A stretch of 64,000 nucleotides of DNA from Phlegmacium glaucopus (Eukaryota > Basidiomycota > Agaricomycetes > Agaricales > Cortinariaceae), in the NCBI GenBank assembly GCA_015039465.1, contig MU130382.1, forward strand, positions 1,126,852 to 1,190,851, written 5' to 3'. Made by a program: the position numbers and the translations under genes. Positions 28,178-38,000 of the stretch are shown here, in pieces. Below the pieces are notes generated by a model. That model was not told where the DNA came from, did not search any database, and saw nothing but the letters and a program-made list of their open reading frames with translations. How positions within the stretch are numbered: the stretch's first letter is position 1; each line of letters starts with the position of its first letter.

Positions 28178-29733
28178 ATGGCCTTGACCATCTCGTTAAA
28201 GTGCGCGAAACATAAACTATTCTGTCAATTCCGTTGTTCACAAACTATGTCATTAATAGAGGAAAGAAAAGAGCAATTGAAAGCTCTCTTTCAAGCACGC
28301 CTTCATCTCCCCTTTCACCTACTTCTTCAGTGTCGGAACCCCCTCACCCAACAAAACGAGGTATTTACATATCAACTTTAAATGAATTTCTTCCATTTTA
28401 ATCTTCCAACTAGCAAAACGAGCAGAAACAAGACAATGTCCTGTCTGTGATGAACACATCCCTCTCCGTTTACTTTCTAGGCATGTGGAACTCGAGTCCG
28501 AACGTGTGGAAGACGTTATCAAGAAAGTTGGTTCATCGGATATCACATACGATGAAATGGATGACGGGTATGTGCTCCCAATCCCCTCTCACATCTCAAC
28601 ATTAATTAGATATTAGACCTGGACCCAGCTCCCGTGTCCGTCGTTCTGCCCTCAAGGCTAGGAAATCGTTAACGACACGAAATGTGCACGATTCTCTAGA
28701 ACAGGCGGGTAAAGCAATACAAGCAGTCAAACGACGCCGGAAACAACGACACACGAAGTTGAAAGAGATGGCTCGTGAAGAGGAAGAAGGAAATTCAAAA
28801 GACTCATGGTCACGTTGCTTTACTGGAGAGGCCATCGTTTGCCCTGTGTGCTTATCGACCGTTCGAGGAGATCAGGATGTTGTGGATGCTCATGTTGATT
28901 CATGTCTAGCTAACGAGAGTCGTAGGAGGGAGGAGGCACGCATGAGAGAACTCCGTCATCAACGAGCGATGGAGGAAGAGGTTTGGGAAAATGGTGAGGA
29001 GGGAAGTTACCCTGGACATATAGGCAGCGTTCGCGGTATGTTTTCTTCAATCCTAATTAACTATGACAAACGACTTAAATTCTTCAAGGTACCGGATTTC
29101 ACACACGCGACCGCGACCAGCAAGACATTGAAGAAGAAATAGATATAGATGGAGACGACCAGGCCGTCTTCGGCGATGCTCAGTTTACAGAGGGTGATAT
29201 TATTCCTATTAATGAGGATGTCAGAAATGTCGATGAAGACGTCGACATTGATATTGAAGGTGATGAGGTTCAGCAAGAGCAAATACGATTGCGAGAGCTT
29301 GTGGCGGCTGGTAAACTGGCACAAAGAAGATCTTGTAGACAAGTAGCGGAAACTGGGCGACCCAATGCGGAGGAGAGCGATAGTGTTGTAGAAGCAGATA
29401 AAACTAACATGGCGATTATATCAGCGCGCCAACGTGGCGACAAGGCTGGCCTCATTTTGGCACTAGAATCCAAAGTGACAGAAATGGTGAGTCAAATCTG
29501 ATGCCTGTTTCGCTATTGGTCGAAATTGACATCGCAATGAAAAGGAATCTTGTCGAACTCCCGCGGTGCTGTGCCGGATATGTCTCGAACCATATAGCGA
29601 GCCGACTGCTTCAACAGGTTGTTGGCATACTTGCTGTCGATTGTGTTGGCTCAAGTGCCTTGGTACTACTAAACTTTGTCCCATTTGCAAACGAATCACA
29701 GGCGCAACTGACTTGCGTAGAATATATATTTGA
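28178..29733 (+). CDS. RING E3 ubiquitin ligase, RNF220-like
   Basis: This gene is predicted to be an E3 ubiquitin ligase. The C-terminal RING is CRIC...GCWHTCCRLC...LCPIC, followed by ITGATDLRRIYI. That ending matches the C terminus of animal RNF220 (CWH box, LCP-C, DLRRIY). Two further Cys pairs, QCPVCDEHIP with a following His and VCPVCLSTV followed by His and Cys, are the N-terminal and middle zinc fingers of that family. The middle is acidic and coiled-coil-rich. Six exons join in frame: 28178-28194, 28260-28360, 28414-28567, 28617-29035, 29089-29486 and 29545-29733. They give 425 residues. The 17-nt first exon is chosen because its reading frame otherwise meets a TAA and lacks an ATG. 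The substrates and any role in transcription-factor turnover are unknown. Confidence 0.85.
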
Positions 29734-30119
29734 CCACTAACTGTTTTTCTGTACGGCAATGGCAGTCAGTTAATAGCAGACTGGATAGGCGTTTAATTGG
29801 AAGGGATGAGCTCATATCTGGCCTTGTCAAATCTTCACATTTGCAATTCACAAAATAAACCAGTGCATAAGTCATACACGGTTACAGTGAGAACTGTAAT
29901 ACCCCAACCAAATAGCTGAGGGAATCAGGGTACAAGATTCGTACCACCACGACATGTATAATCATTGCAGAAATTTTCAAGGGGAAAACTGCTTACTGGT
30001 AGGACGACGGCAAAGCCACAACACTCAATAAATATCATGAAACATGCAGGTGTAGGAGATGGGGAGCAGCCTTTTGAATTAAGTGGTCATTAATATAGAA
30101 TCACAAGTGGCTGCTGTCG
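29734..30119. other. Intergenic region, no gene seen
   Basis: 386 bases between the convergent ends of the RING gene and TOM7. No open frame, RNA or bounded repeat was recognised. Confidence 0.5.
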
Positions 30120-30435
30120 TTATGCGAGAGGACTAATCAACCTGAGGCAGAAGGAGGTGAGCGGAAGGTAACAGGTAAGATGTGAGGGGTACACACTTGA
30201 TCAACGAAGGTTGAGGATTACTTCTCGTGAATCCGATATAGATGACGAGGGGTATCCAACCGTAATGAAGGATAGTCTATGAACCTGATGAATGAGGCGA
30301 AGGTAATAACATACTAACTGAGCACTTACGCGGCCAACTTCGACGGCTTTATTGATGCGTTCCTGATAATAAGCAGTTCATATATGAAGACTTAAATTCA
30401 ACAGAAAAATTGACCTTTGTCTCTTCTGAAGGCAT
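30120..30435 (-). CDS. TOM7: Tom7, small subunit of the mitochondrial outer-membrane translocase
   Basis: Tom7 is a tail-anchored subunit that modulates assembly of the TOM complex at the outer mitochondrial membrane. The gene is split into four tiny exons on the minus strand: 30415-30435 (7 codons), 30330-30362 (11 codons), 30197-30276 (80 nt) and 30120-30141 (22 nt). They give 156 nt and a 51-residue protein. The family signature is clear: KERINKAVEVGR, then HYGWIPLVIYIGFTRSNPQP, then SLIKLISPLA. The HYGWIP block and the following hydrophobic run are the conserved membrane segment. All three introns are GT-AG, 52-55 nt, and the phases match exactly. No exon is longer than 80 nt, so simple ORF searches miss this gene. 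It is divergent from the DCD gene, with 123 nt between starts. Confidence 0.93.
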
Positions 30436-30558
30436 TTTGTTCACAAATGTTTTGTGCTGGCAAGGAAGCAAGTTGGGTTGATCTCGGATATTTCTTTGCA
30501 ATTTGTCACGTGCGCAGTTCACGTGAATACAACTATAAATATCATTGCTGAACCCACC
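30436..30558. promoter_or_regulatory. Divergent promoter, TOM7 / DCD gene
   Basis: Only 123 nt separate the two start codons, so promoter elements must be shared or overlapping. A TATAAATA word lies at 30533-30540, about 20 nt upstream of the plus-strand ATG. No known factor site was recognised. Confidence 0.35.
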
Positions 30559-31202
30559 ATGATCATCCCAGGAAGAACTGTGTTCAATCGAGCCATCGTC
30601 CAAGGTCTTCTCTCTGCTAAGCACCAAGTGCAGCCTTGTGGCATCGATGTCACTCTGAAACGAGTTCTGCAATGGAAGTCAGCTGGAGTGGTCGACTTTG
30701 ACAACGTCCACCGCAAAAATGCGATTACGACACAAATTCGTTTCGAACCTGCAACCGGCAGCAAAATCATGTCCGCCAGCGAAGAGGAAGATACCCAGTG
30801 TCGCATTCATCTCGACCCAGGAGCCTATCTTGTCGAATTCAACGAGACTGTCAGCACGCCACTCGATGCAATGGGACAGCTATTCGTCCGAAGCTCCTTG
30901 TTTCGCTCAGGTGCTCTGCTGAGCGCTGGCGTCCTGGATTCTGGTTATGAAGGTGCTCTTGGTAAACGTATTTATTTCAGAATCCATTTTGAATGCTAAT
31001 CGTCTCTCAACAGGTGCGCTTCTTCAGGTCATGAACCCACACGGTCTCACCCTATTTAGAAACGCAAAGTTGGCGCAGTTCGTCTTCCACCAGCTATCTG
31101 AGAAAGTGCGGCTTCTTCAGCTCTTGCTATTCTAAACATTGACCATGGGGTACCCAGGTCGACGGCTACTCCGGCACCTATCAGAATAGAAAGGCAATGT
31201 AA
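30559..31202 (+). CDS. dCTP deaminase / dUTPase-fold protein
   Basis: This belongs to the trimeric dUTPase/dCTP deaminase (DCD) superfamily, which makes dUMP or dUTP for thymidylate synthesis or removes dUTP. Visible signatures are VQPCGIDVTL near residue 30; LDPGAYLVEFNETV; GQLFVRSSLFRSGALLSAG; LDSGYEGALGALLQVMNP; and the tail KVDGYSGTYQNRKAM. Arg-Ser-Ser-Leu with the downstream Gly-Tyr-Glu-Gly is the active-site arrangement shared by DCD and dUTPase. Three exons join in frame: 30559-30961, 31014-31105 and 31158-31202. They give 179 residues. I cannot decide between deaminase, dUTPase and bifunctional activity. Most fungi rely on dCMP deaminase and a classical dUTPase, so a DCD-like protein here is worth noting. 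Confidence 0.82.
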
Positions 31203-31508
31203 ACGTAAATTTTCAATTGTGAACGAGTCTCTATTATCGTCAATTTTCCAACACAGTTTTGGATGACATAGGGTGCCAGATAATAAGTAAATATGTACGC
31301 GGTCGTGCCAAAATGGAATGTGCAGGCTTCCTTCATTGCTTCCTCACCCTTGTCAAGGTGATCTTGCTCGTCAAGCATACAAGTCTCTGAGATGGACTTG
31401 AAGGTGATTGGCTTCATGGAGGGACATCGTGGCTTGTTCATGGAAAGTTAGCCTAGGCAATCACATGATTGGTGAAGAATGATGTTCACTGATATAACAC
31501 CTGGTCAG
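31203..31508. other. Gap after the DCD gene, no supported gene
   Basis: A minus-strand open frame (31441-31181) overlaps the DCD stop. It has no recognisable motif and I do not call it. The region otherwise marks the start of the repeat block. Confidence 0.4.
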
Positions 31509-31646
31509 TACTTTACCCTCCCCCACACATTCCGAGTGGATCTGAGTGGAATGGTAGGAATCTGAGCAGGATCTGAGTAAATTCTGACCTCAGTCTGAGT
31601 AGAAAAAAAAAGAAAAAGTGCATGTCAGATTCCTAGTCATTCTGAG

Positions 31647-32749
31647 TAATGTTTGAAGGTCTGGTTATGAGACTGGAAAAAGACTGGTCTCAATTAACTG
31701 GTCTTTTGTGGTTTAGACTGGTCTGAACCAGCAAAAGTGTAGCCCTAATTTACCCCTTTCCAATGAGCCCAAGATCATAAGAATCTGATAAAAACTGGCT
31801 GAGAAATAAATAGATCTGTAAAATAGTCTAAAATATTTGCTAAAATAAGACATTTTACTAATATTACTGTAGAAAATCCAAATCCTAACAAAATGTAATA
31901 TTCTTGGGCTCGTTCAGAAGCTATTATTTAACTGAACAACCATTTTTGATACAGAAATATATATTTGTGAGCAGAAGACCGGTCACAGACTGGTTAAGAC
32001 CAGTTAGGACCAGGATGTTATGATCTGTTATACATTACTCCGGTCCAGCTCTGTCGGAGTTGTCTCTGGTAGTCCGTACTCCGTTCCAGTGCTTTCCCTT
32101 GTCTCCGGATCTACTCCTCCTATGTCCAGCTCCGAGACTTCTCCGTATCATTCCAGCTCTTCTGATGTTACTCCAAACTCATTACCACATCTTCACCACT
32201 ACCACTATTTCTTTGTCATCACTTTCCCACTATCAGTCATCACACCCGCTATGGATTATTCACCCAAGGATGCAGGACCCTCTGGGAGCAGAACGCAGCA
32301 CTTTATATTTATATTTTATATTTTATATTTTGGTTGCTATTCCTTTTATTATTTAAGTACTCGAAACTTGTATGTTTTCCTCAGTTTGAATATCAACTTA
32401 GTTTCCCTCTCTTGTTCTTCCTCTAAGTTCCTTGCAACTTCCGGTTCCACTCTGTTCTGTTCTTTCCCTGAAATTAGGACACAAAGGTTCTGGGTAGCAC
32501 AGCACATAAGCTGAGGCTAAGTCCTTATCCTTTCCGTGACTCCGTTCCGTTACTCCATCCGATATTCCGGAACAGAGTTCTTGAACTTAACAGAGGACCA
32601 GTCCTAGGACCGAAAAAAACTGATGTAAACCGGTCTGAAGCGGTCCAGTCTGGTCTTTTGAGGTCCTAGGACCGAGGTGGACCGGTTACGGTCTTGGTTA
32701 AAGGCCCTGAGGGTCAAAAAACCAGACCAGACCAGACTTTTAAACACTA
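31647..32749. mobile_element. hAT-like non-autonomous element (MITE), disrupted by an LTR
   Basis: The ends are inverted: left TAATGTTTGAAGGTCTGGT, right (reverse complement) TAGTGTTTAAAAGTCTGGT. An exact 8-bp direct repeat, ATTCTGAG, flanks it (31639-31646 and 32750-32757), as expected for hAT insertions. It has no coding capacity. The right half contains the probable solo LTR at 32016-32592; without it the MITE would be about 520 bp, close to the 542-bp related element at 53873. It is inserted in a CTGAGT-rich repeat, so a chance TSD match is more likely here than at the other elements. Confidence 0.65.
32016..32592 (+). mobile_element. Probable solo LTR (gypsy-like) nested in the MITE
   Basis: The segment begins TGTTATGATCTGTTATACAT and ends TTCTTGAACTTAACA, giving the TG...CA ends of an LTR. 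An internal TATA-rich run lies at 32301-32340. Flanking pentamers CAGGA (32011-32015) and GAGGA (32593-32597) match at four of five positions. No adjacent PBS, PPT or pol sequence is present, so it would be a solo LTR left by recombination. Confidence 0.5.
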
Positions 32750-32905
32750 ATTCTGAGTCATTCTGAGTGGAAGATGAGCATATTCTGACTTGAAAAAAAT
32801 ACCAATTCTAAGTCTATTCTGAGTCCATTCTGAGTCCTGGAGTCCATTCCAAGTTATTTCCTAGTCAATTCCAAGTCAATTCCAAGTCAATTCCAAGTAT
32901 ATTTA

Positions 32906-33597
32906 TGTACATAGAGTAACTATTTTATTATGTATTTAAATATTTCAAATATTTGTTAATCAACATCATCACCGAGTTCCATTTATGGAATTTGTTCTTT
33001 TACCAACTGGCATTTTTTGGGGGGGCATCATGGTGCCTTAGCTGGCAAACACCAACTTCTTGCATTTGGGGTCTTGGCACTGCCTAGTCACTGTATTTCT
33101 CTTTCTCTTTTGTCTGTCTTACTCAGATCAGGAAAAGCTTAAATAAACCATTAAGCACCATGGAGCATAAAAAATATGGCTCATATAGCACTATGGTGCA
33201 TCCGTGGCACATAATTGTACATTGTGGAGATAATGAACCAAATAGTGCTCAGTGAAGTAGATGCAACATCAGTAAAAATCTCCCTTGCACAATGGTGCAC
33301 CATTTTAAACCATTTGGCCTACTTGGACATGAATGGTGGGCCAATGGTTCAAAGGTGTTGTGACTGTTGTCCACTTGGGTACTATAGTTTAGACCAATTC
33401 GCACCACAGCATACATATTAAAAGGCTTGTTATTAGAGTGGGAGAGTAGGTAAATTAGCATATTAGAAAGTAACTAGTAATGCCCAGAGGCCCAGGGACA
33501 GAAATGAATGTGTATTGACAGGGTATAAAGATGTATGAAAGGCAGGGTGGAAGTAATTTGGAGATGATCTAACTAAGTTCTCGCAGGCAGGTTGAGC
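32906..33597. other. AT-rich non-coding region with recurrent TGGTGCA words
   Basis: Words such as ATGGTGCACCATTTTAAACC (33292-33311) recur in variant form at 46200-46350 (for example TATGCACCATTTTGAACC). These look like two copies of an old dispersed repeat. No gene was seen. Confidence 0.4.
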
Positions 33598-34960
33598 CGT
33601 TGTCGCGCACCAATACTGATTGGTAGCGTGAGAAGAAAGCTTAAAAGTCGCCATCATGAAAATAAGCGGACTTTGAATTTGCTTACCTATTTTGGAAGCG
33701 GCCCTGAATCGCGTTCCTGGTCAACAAAACCATTCGTTCAACGATAACATCCTCATCGCTCATCATATCCCCAATGTCCTCCACTATGTTGTCTATCATT
33801 TACACTATCGACATGCTCCTTAACATCTACCATCCGTTTGTCCCTTGGCTAGTGATACAACAAAGCGATCAATCTACTATTCACATCGGTCATCGGCTCG
33901 CGTTTGATCGTATCCTATGGCCCATCATTTCAAGAACAGCCCCTTTATGGACGCATCAGCTACATCTCCCATTATGTCAAAGGCTTTGTCATCGTTGTTG
34001 TGGCTATGGACCCACAAGTCTTCCCCTCAGCTATCTATCTTGCCATACCTCGCTCCTGGATCGCACTCAGTCCCCTATCCTCACTCATCTACCTCTTATC
34101 TTATCATTCACTGCCAAAACCATCATTCACGCGGTACCTGAAGCCTTCCCACCCTCTTTATGACAATTTAGGAAGTCCAGGAGGATCACGACTAAGCAGG
34201 AATTGCAGATGAATCAGCAGCAGAGGATTATTCTCGCAGAGTGTCAAGTGTTATCAAGGCTGCGCGACATGGGATCATGGGCAAGTAGTATTTTCTCGGG
34301 AACAAGGCTGCGCCTTTCAAGTGTTGACTCAGGACCTTTCACATTTTTGACATGACCACACGCCTATGGAGTCGATATATTTTTGCTATTGGACTATGTA
34401 CACTGCCTTCTCTTCTTTTCTCTCGCACTTTGACACTTTACAGATTTTTTTATTGTTCCTTTTCTTTTCCATTGTTCTTTTCTTCTCGCAGCTGTCCTCT
34501 CTTTATCTTTCTTCCTTTGACAGCGCGTACTTCTTTCTTTTTTTATTGTTTTACATAGCCTCATCCTTAGGGTATAAATACTGCTCTTTTGTACCAGGAT
34601 AGGTAGTTCAGTTCAATTCATTCTTACCCCCCACTTTCATCATCTCAGTGGAATTCCAGTGAATTCCTCCCTTAAGTTCGCTTTTCTTGCCCCTTACTGT
34701 CAATCTATCCCCTATCCCTCAACCGCTATAGTCTTACTGAAGACTCTCTCTTGCTCATCCTCATCCTCGTCTTATACCTCATTCATCTTCCAAGACCTTC
34801 ATCCTCCTCCTTCTCTTCTCTATTCTTTCCTCTAACCTCTGTGTGTTAAAAGTCAAGGTTATACCTTCCCTAAATGAACAACAGGGAGTCTCTTGACCTA
34901 AGGTCTGGTCCACTGCTCTCTGGTTGGTGTTTATATACAACAACAACAACGATTTATACC
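33598..34960 (+). repeat. Left arm of a 1.36-kb inverted repeat
   Basis: The sequence is nearly identical by eye to the reverse complement of 43807-45168. The outer edge is CGTTGTCGCGC and the inner edge is GATTTATACC. The arm contains an LTR-like stretch with GGGTATAAATACTG (34570-34583) and a degraded coding stretch at 33774-34212 that is open over 166 codons in the other arm but frameshifted here. It ends 100 nt past the stop of the DUF6532 gene. Confidence 0.85.
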
Positions 34961-35059
34961 ATGCCATAGCGTTGTTAGCAATATGAGTAGCAGAGCAAAC
35001 CCCTTTCGTGCTGATGAAGAGTAATGAGCAGACCAAAATAAATCTAATAATCAGAAAAC

Positions 35060-38000
35060 TCACACGACGGCCTGATATAAGTCAGACATTAATGTGTGAT
35101 AGAACTCTGGTTGTGTTTCACGCAACGTGTTGAGGAAGAGCTCATGACCTCGGTAGATATATTCATAAGCTTCAGTGCGGAAGTCACTTTTGCTCTGTTT
35201 ATACCCTTGACCCCAGTCATCGAGTGAAGCATGGGTCTACTCACATCAGTATAGCCGGTGATGGACAAAAAACAAACCAAACTCACTGTTGTTGCGACAA
35301 TACAAACCATTGCGATGGGTAGCTCTAGCCTTTCCTTTTCTCGACCATCACGGATACTTGATGAAAATCGACCCTCGTATTTCTGAGCCAAGGATCCATG
35401 GCTTCCGGTGAAGAAGAATTCCTTGATTGCAGAGATGATGCAAGGGTAAAAGAACGGTCGTTGGGTGTTGACACCTCCATTCTAAATGATGTGTCATGCG
35501 TGATTGGATGGTTTGAGAAGGAAAATTCATACAACAGCGTACAGGAATTACTGGGTAAATGTAGTCTTGGTCTTCGTTGGTCAAGGCTTTGACCCGTTTG
35601 ATTGCTTCTTCACCCACAAGCAGCTGGTAGAAACCTTCAACTTTTCCATCAGTAACTTTCTTGCAGCGTGTACGCAAATTGGAGATACGAGCATTGATCT
35701 AGAATAATGATAAATTGGCGAAGGACCACATTGAAGCTATATATGATATAACACTTACCACTCGGGCACACAATTTAACCAGCTCATCATCACGCTGAAT
35801 ACGTTTGACGATCTCGAAATACTTCAAGCGTTTGGAGCATTTGATAAAAACTTCACGGTGGAAAGTTTCAAACTCCACTTTCTCAGCCGCGGGGTAGGCA
35901 GAATCAAACACAATGTCCCCGCTAACATAGCTAACAGCAGCACATATTACCCTCCTCATAGGTAGAGGTTGTTCCCTGATGCTTAAATTACGAGCATTTG
36001 GGAGAACAGGCGTATAATGTGCTTCTTCAGGCCACCTGCGGTTGACATCTCGAGGCTTGCGATGGCTGTCGTTATCGGAGGACTCTATTTCAGGACTTGC
36101 ACCCTCAGAGGATGAACAGCGGTGATGTTTTTTTGCAAACTAGTAATTATATGTGTGAGAGTCAAGGCCAAATTACTTACCTTTGCAGTTTCAGAGTGTT
36201 TTGATTCCCATCGCGGAACCTTTAAAAGGGTACAGTAAGAAATGTGTAACAAACTTGAACCAGTCTTACCTCGGACAGGCGCGCTACGTCTCACTTTGAT
36301 GAACTGGTCTATGGTATTCTGTTAGCCGCAATCTGTGAATGAAAGATGTTGGCCCCAACCTTCTTGACATTCTTCTGGTGTTTATGTTCATCAGCCGAAC
36401 CCTCCTCATCTGACTCGGCATTGACAATCTCAAGATCCTCCGCATTCTTGTCTTCATCTGCGGGCACATCCAAGGCACCATCAAATTCAGAGGCAGTTGT
36501 CCCAGCGTCATGTTGATCAAGGTCTAGGATGTCCTCGTCTTCATGATCCAGTCCATCATTGAAGAGATGACGAGGATACCCCAGATCAGCCACTTCTTGG
36601 TGGGTGGCATCTTTGACTGGATCTGGACGACATGCCCACTGCGGACGCTGGATTCACAAAAAAAAATTAGGAGAGATACATACAAACATCAATAGAAGTA
36701 ACTTCACCTCTGATGAGATCTTTTTTCTCAACAACGAACTATCGAGAGCAGTCAAGTCGTCATTATGATCACTGACCTCATCGTCACTGTTGCCAGCAGG
36801 TTCCGAAGTGGCTTCTGAATTGCCATCATGAGCTTCATCATTCAAGATGGTTGGCCGACGGTGCGGATGACTCTGGGGAGACATGTAAATGTCCATACCA
36901 TCTTTGTCTTCTTTGTCTTCATCTTCAAGGTGAATTATAGCTGGCTTTCGACGAGGTGCTGTACAATAGGTCAATGAAGGAAATATAAAAGGGTTCTAGT
37001 TCAAGCGGTTGACCTTTTTGAGTTGCTGTGGCAACTTTTCTGGGCTTCGACGCAGCTGGGGCTATTGCAAAATGAGCTCATGAAAATTGCATAAGGAGAA
37101 TAAAGAATCAAACCGGTTTTAATCTTCTTTGATGGCTGGTCCGTGTGCTCAGTGGAGGAGACAGACCATTTATGATTCCCAGTAGGGGCTGCACCCACCC
37201 AAGCTGTTGTGAATTGAACATGAACATGAAACTATACGCATAACAATGACTCACAAAAAAAACGCGCCTTGATCTGTGACCACGACCTGCGACAATCTTC
37301 CCACGCTCTAAAGGCAGGGATCGAAATACGCAGAGACAGTACACACATCGAGAGTAGCGTAAAACCTTGTATATTTATACACAGAAGTAATTCTCCACCA
37401 CCAAAGTGGTTTTCCAGTCATGTTCCGAGATAAATCCCAGCCCTCTAGTAGGCTGGCTAGAAACTCGCAGGTAGATATGGAACACCAGACAGGCAGATCG
37501 CTTATCACGAGGAGTTCAGCCAGCAACGACACCAGTGCTACGGGTCCTAGGGGCAAGAAAACAGAAGTCACGCTCAAAGACTCCAGGAGCAGTATTAACA
37601 GCCCACTCGTTGCAAGAAAGTGGCTTATCAAAGAAGAGCTCATAATCGACAGAGAAAATATCTCCGCAACCTCGCTGTCCCAGGCACTTATGTGGCTAGC
37701 GGCAGGGGACAAGAATACAGTCGAGCAGCTAGTCGACGGTATACGCTCTGTGGCTCTCTGTCTCGAGCAAATCAACGGTGACGAATACGTAGAGAGAGCT
37801 GGAGAGGAAATCAGCAAGATATCCAGGAAATGGGTGGAAGAAGCTACAGTGGAGTTGAAAAGGGTAGCGGAGGAGGTGCTTGAAGGCGCGAACAAGCAGA
37901 GGGAAGAGGCAGGGGGAGAAGGAAGAAACTTAAGCTGGGCAGACGAAGTGGAGGAGGACAAGAGGAGAGGAGAGCTGCCACAAAAAACCATTAACAAGAT

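Larger units (their letters stand above)
31509..32905. repeat. Degenerate repeat rich in TTCTGAGT / TTCCAAGT words, split by a MITE
   Basis: The segment opens with TACTTTACCCTCCCCCACAC, which recurs almost exactly at 54815-54842. Both copies are followed by irregular arrays of (T)CTGAGT-like words. At the right end TCAATTCCAAG is repeated in tandem near 32873-32905. The MITE at 31647-32749 is inserted inside it. I could not define terminal repeats of the outer unit. Confidence 0.5.

Noticed and set aside
31181..31441. 86-codon minus-strand ORF next to the DCD gene
   Set aside because: It overlaps the DCD stop, has no recognisable motif, and no splice structure supports it.
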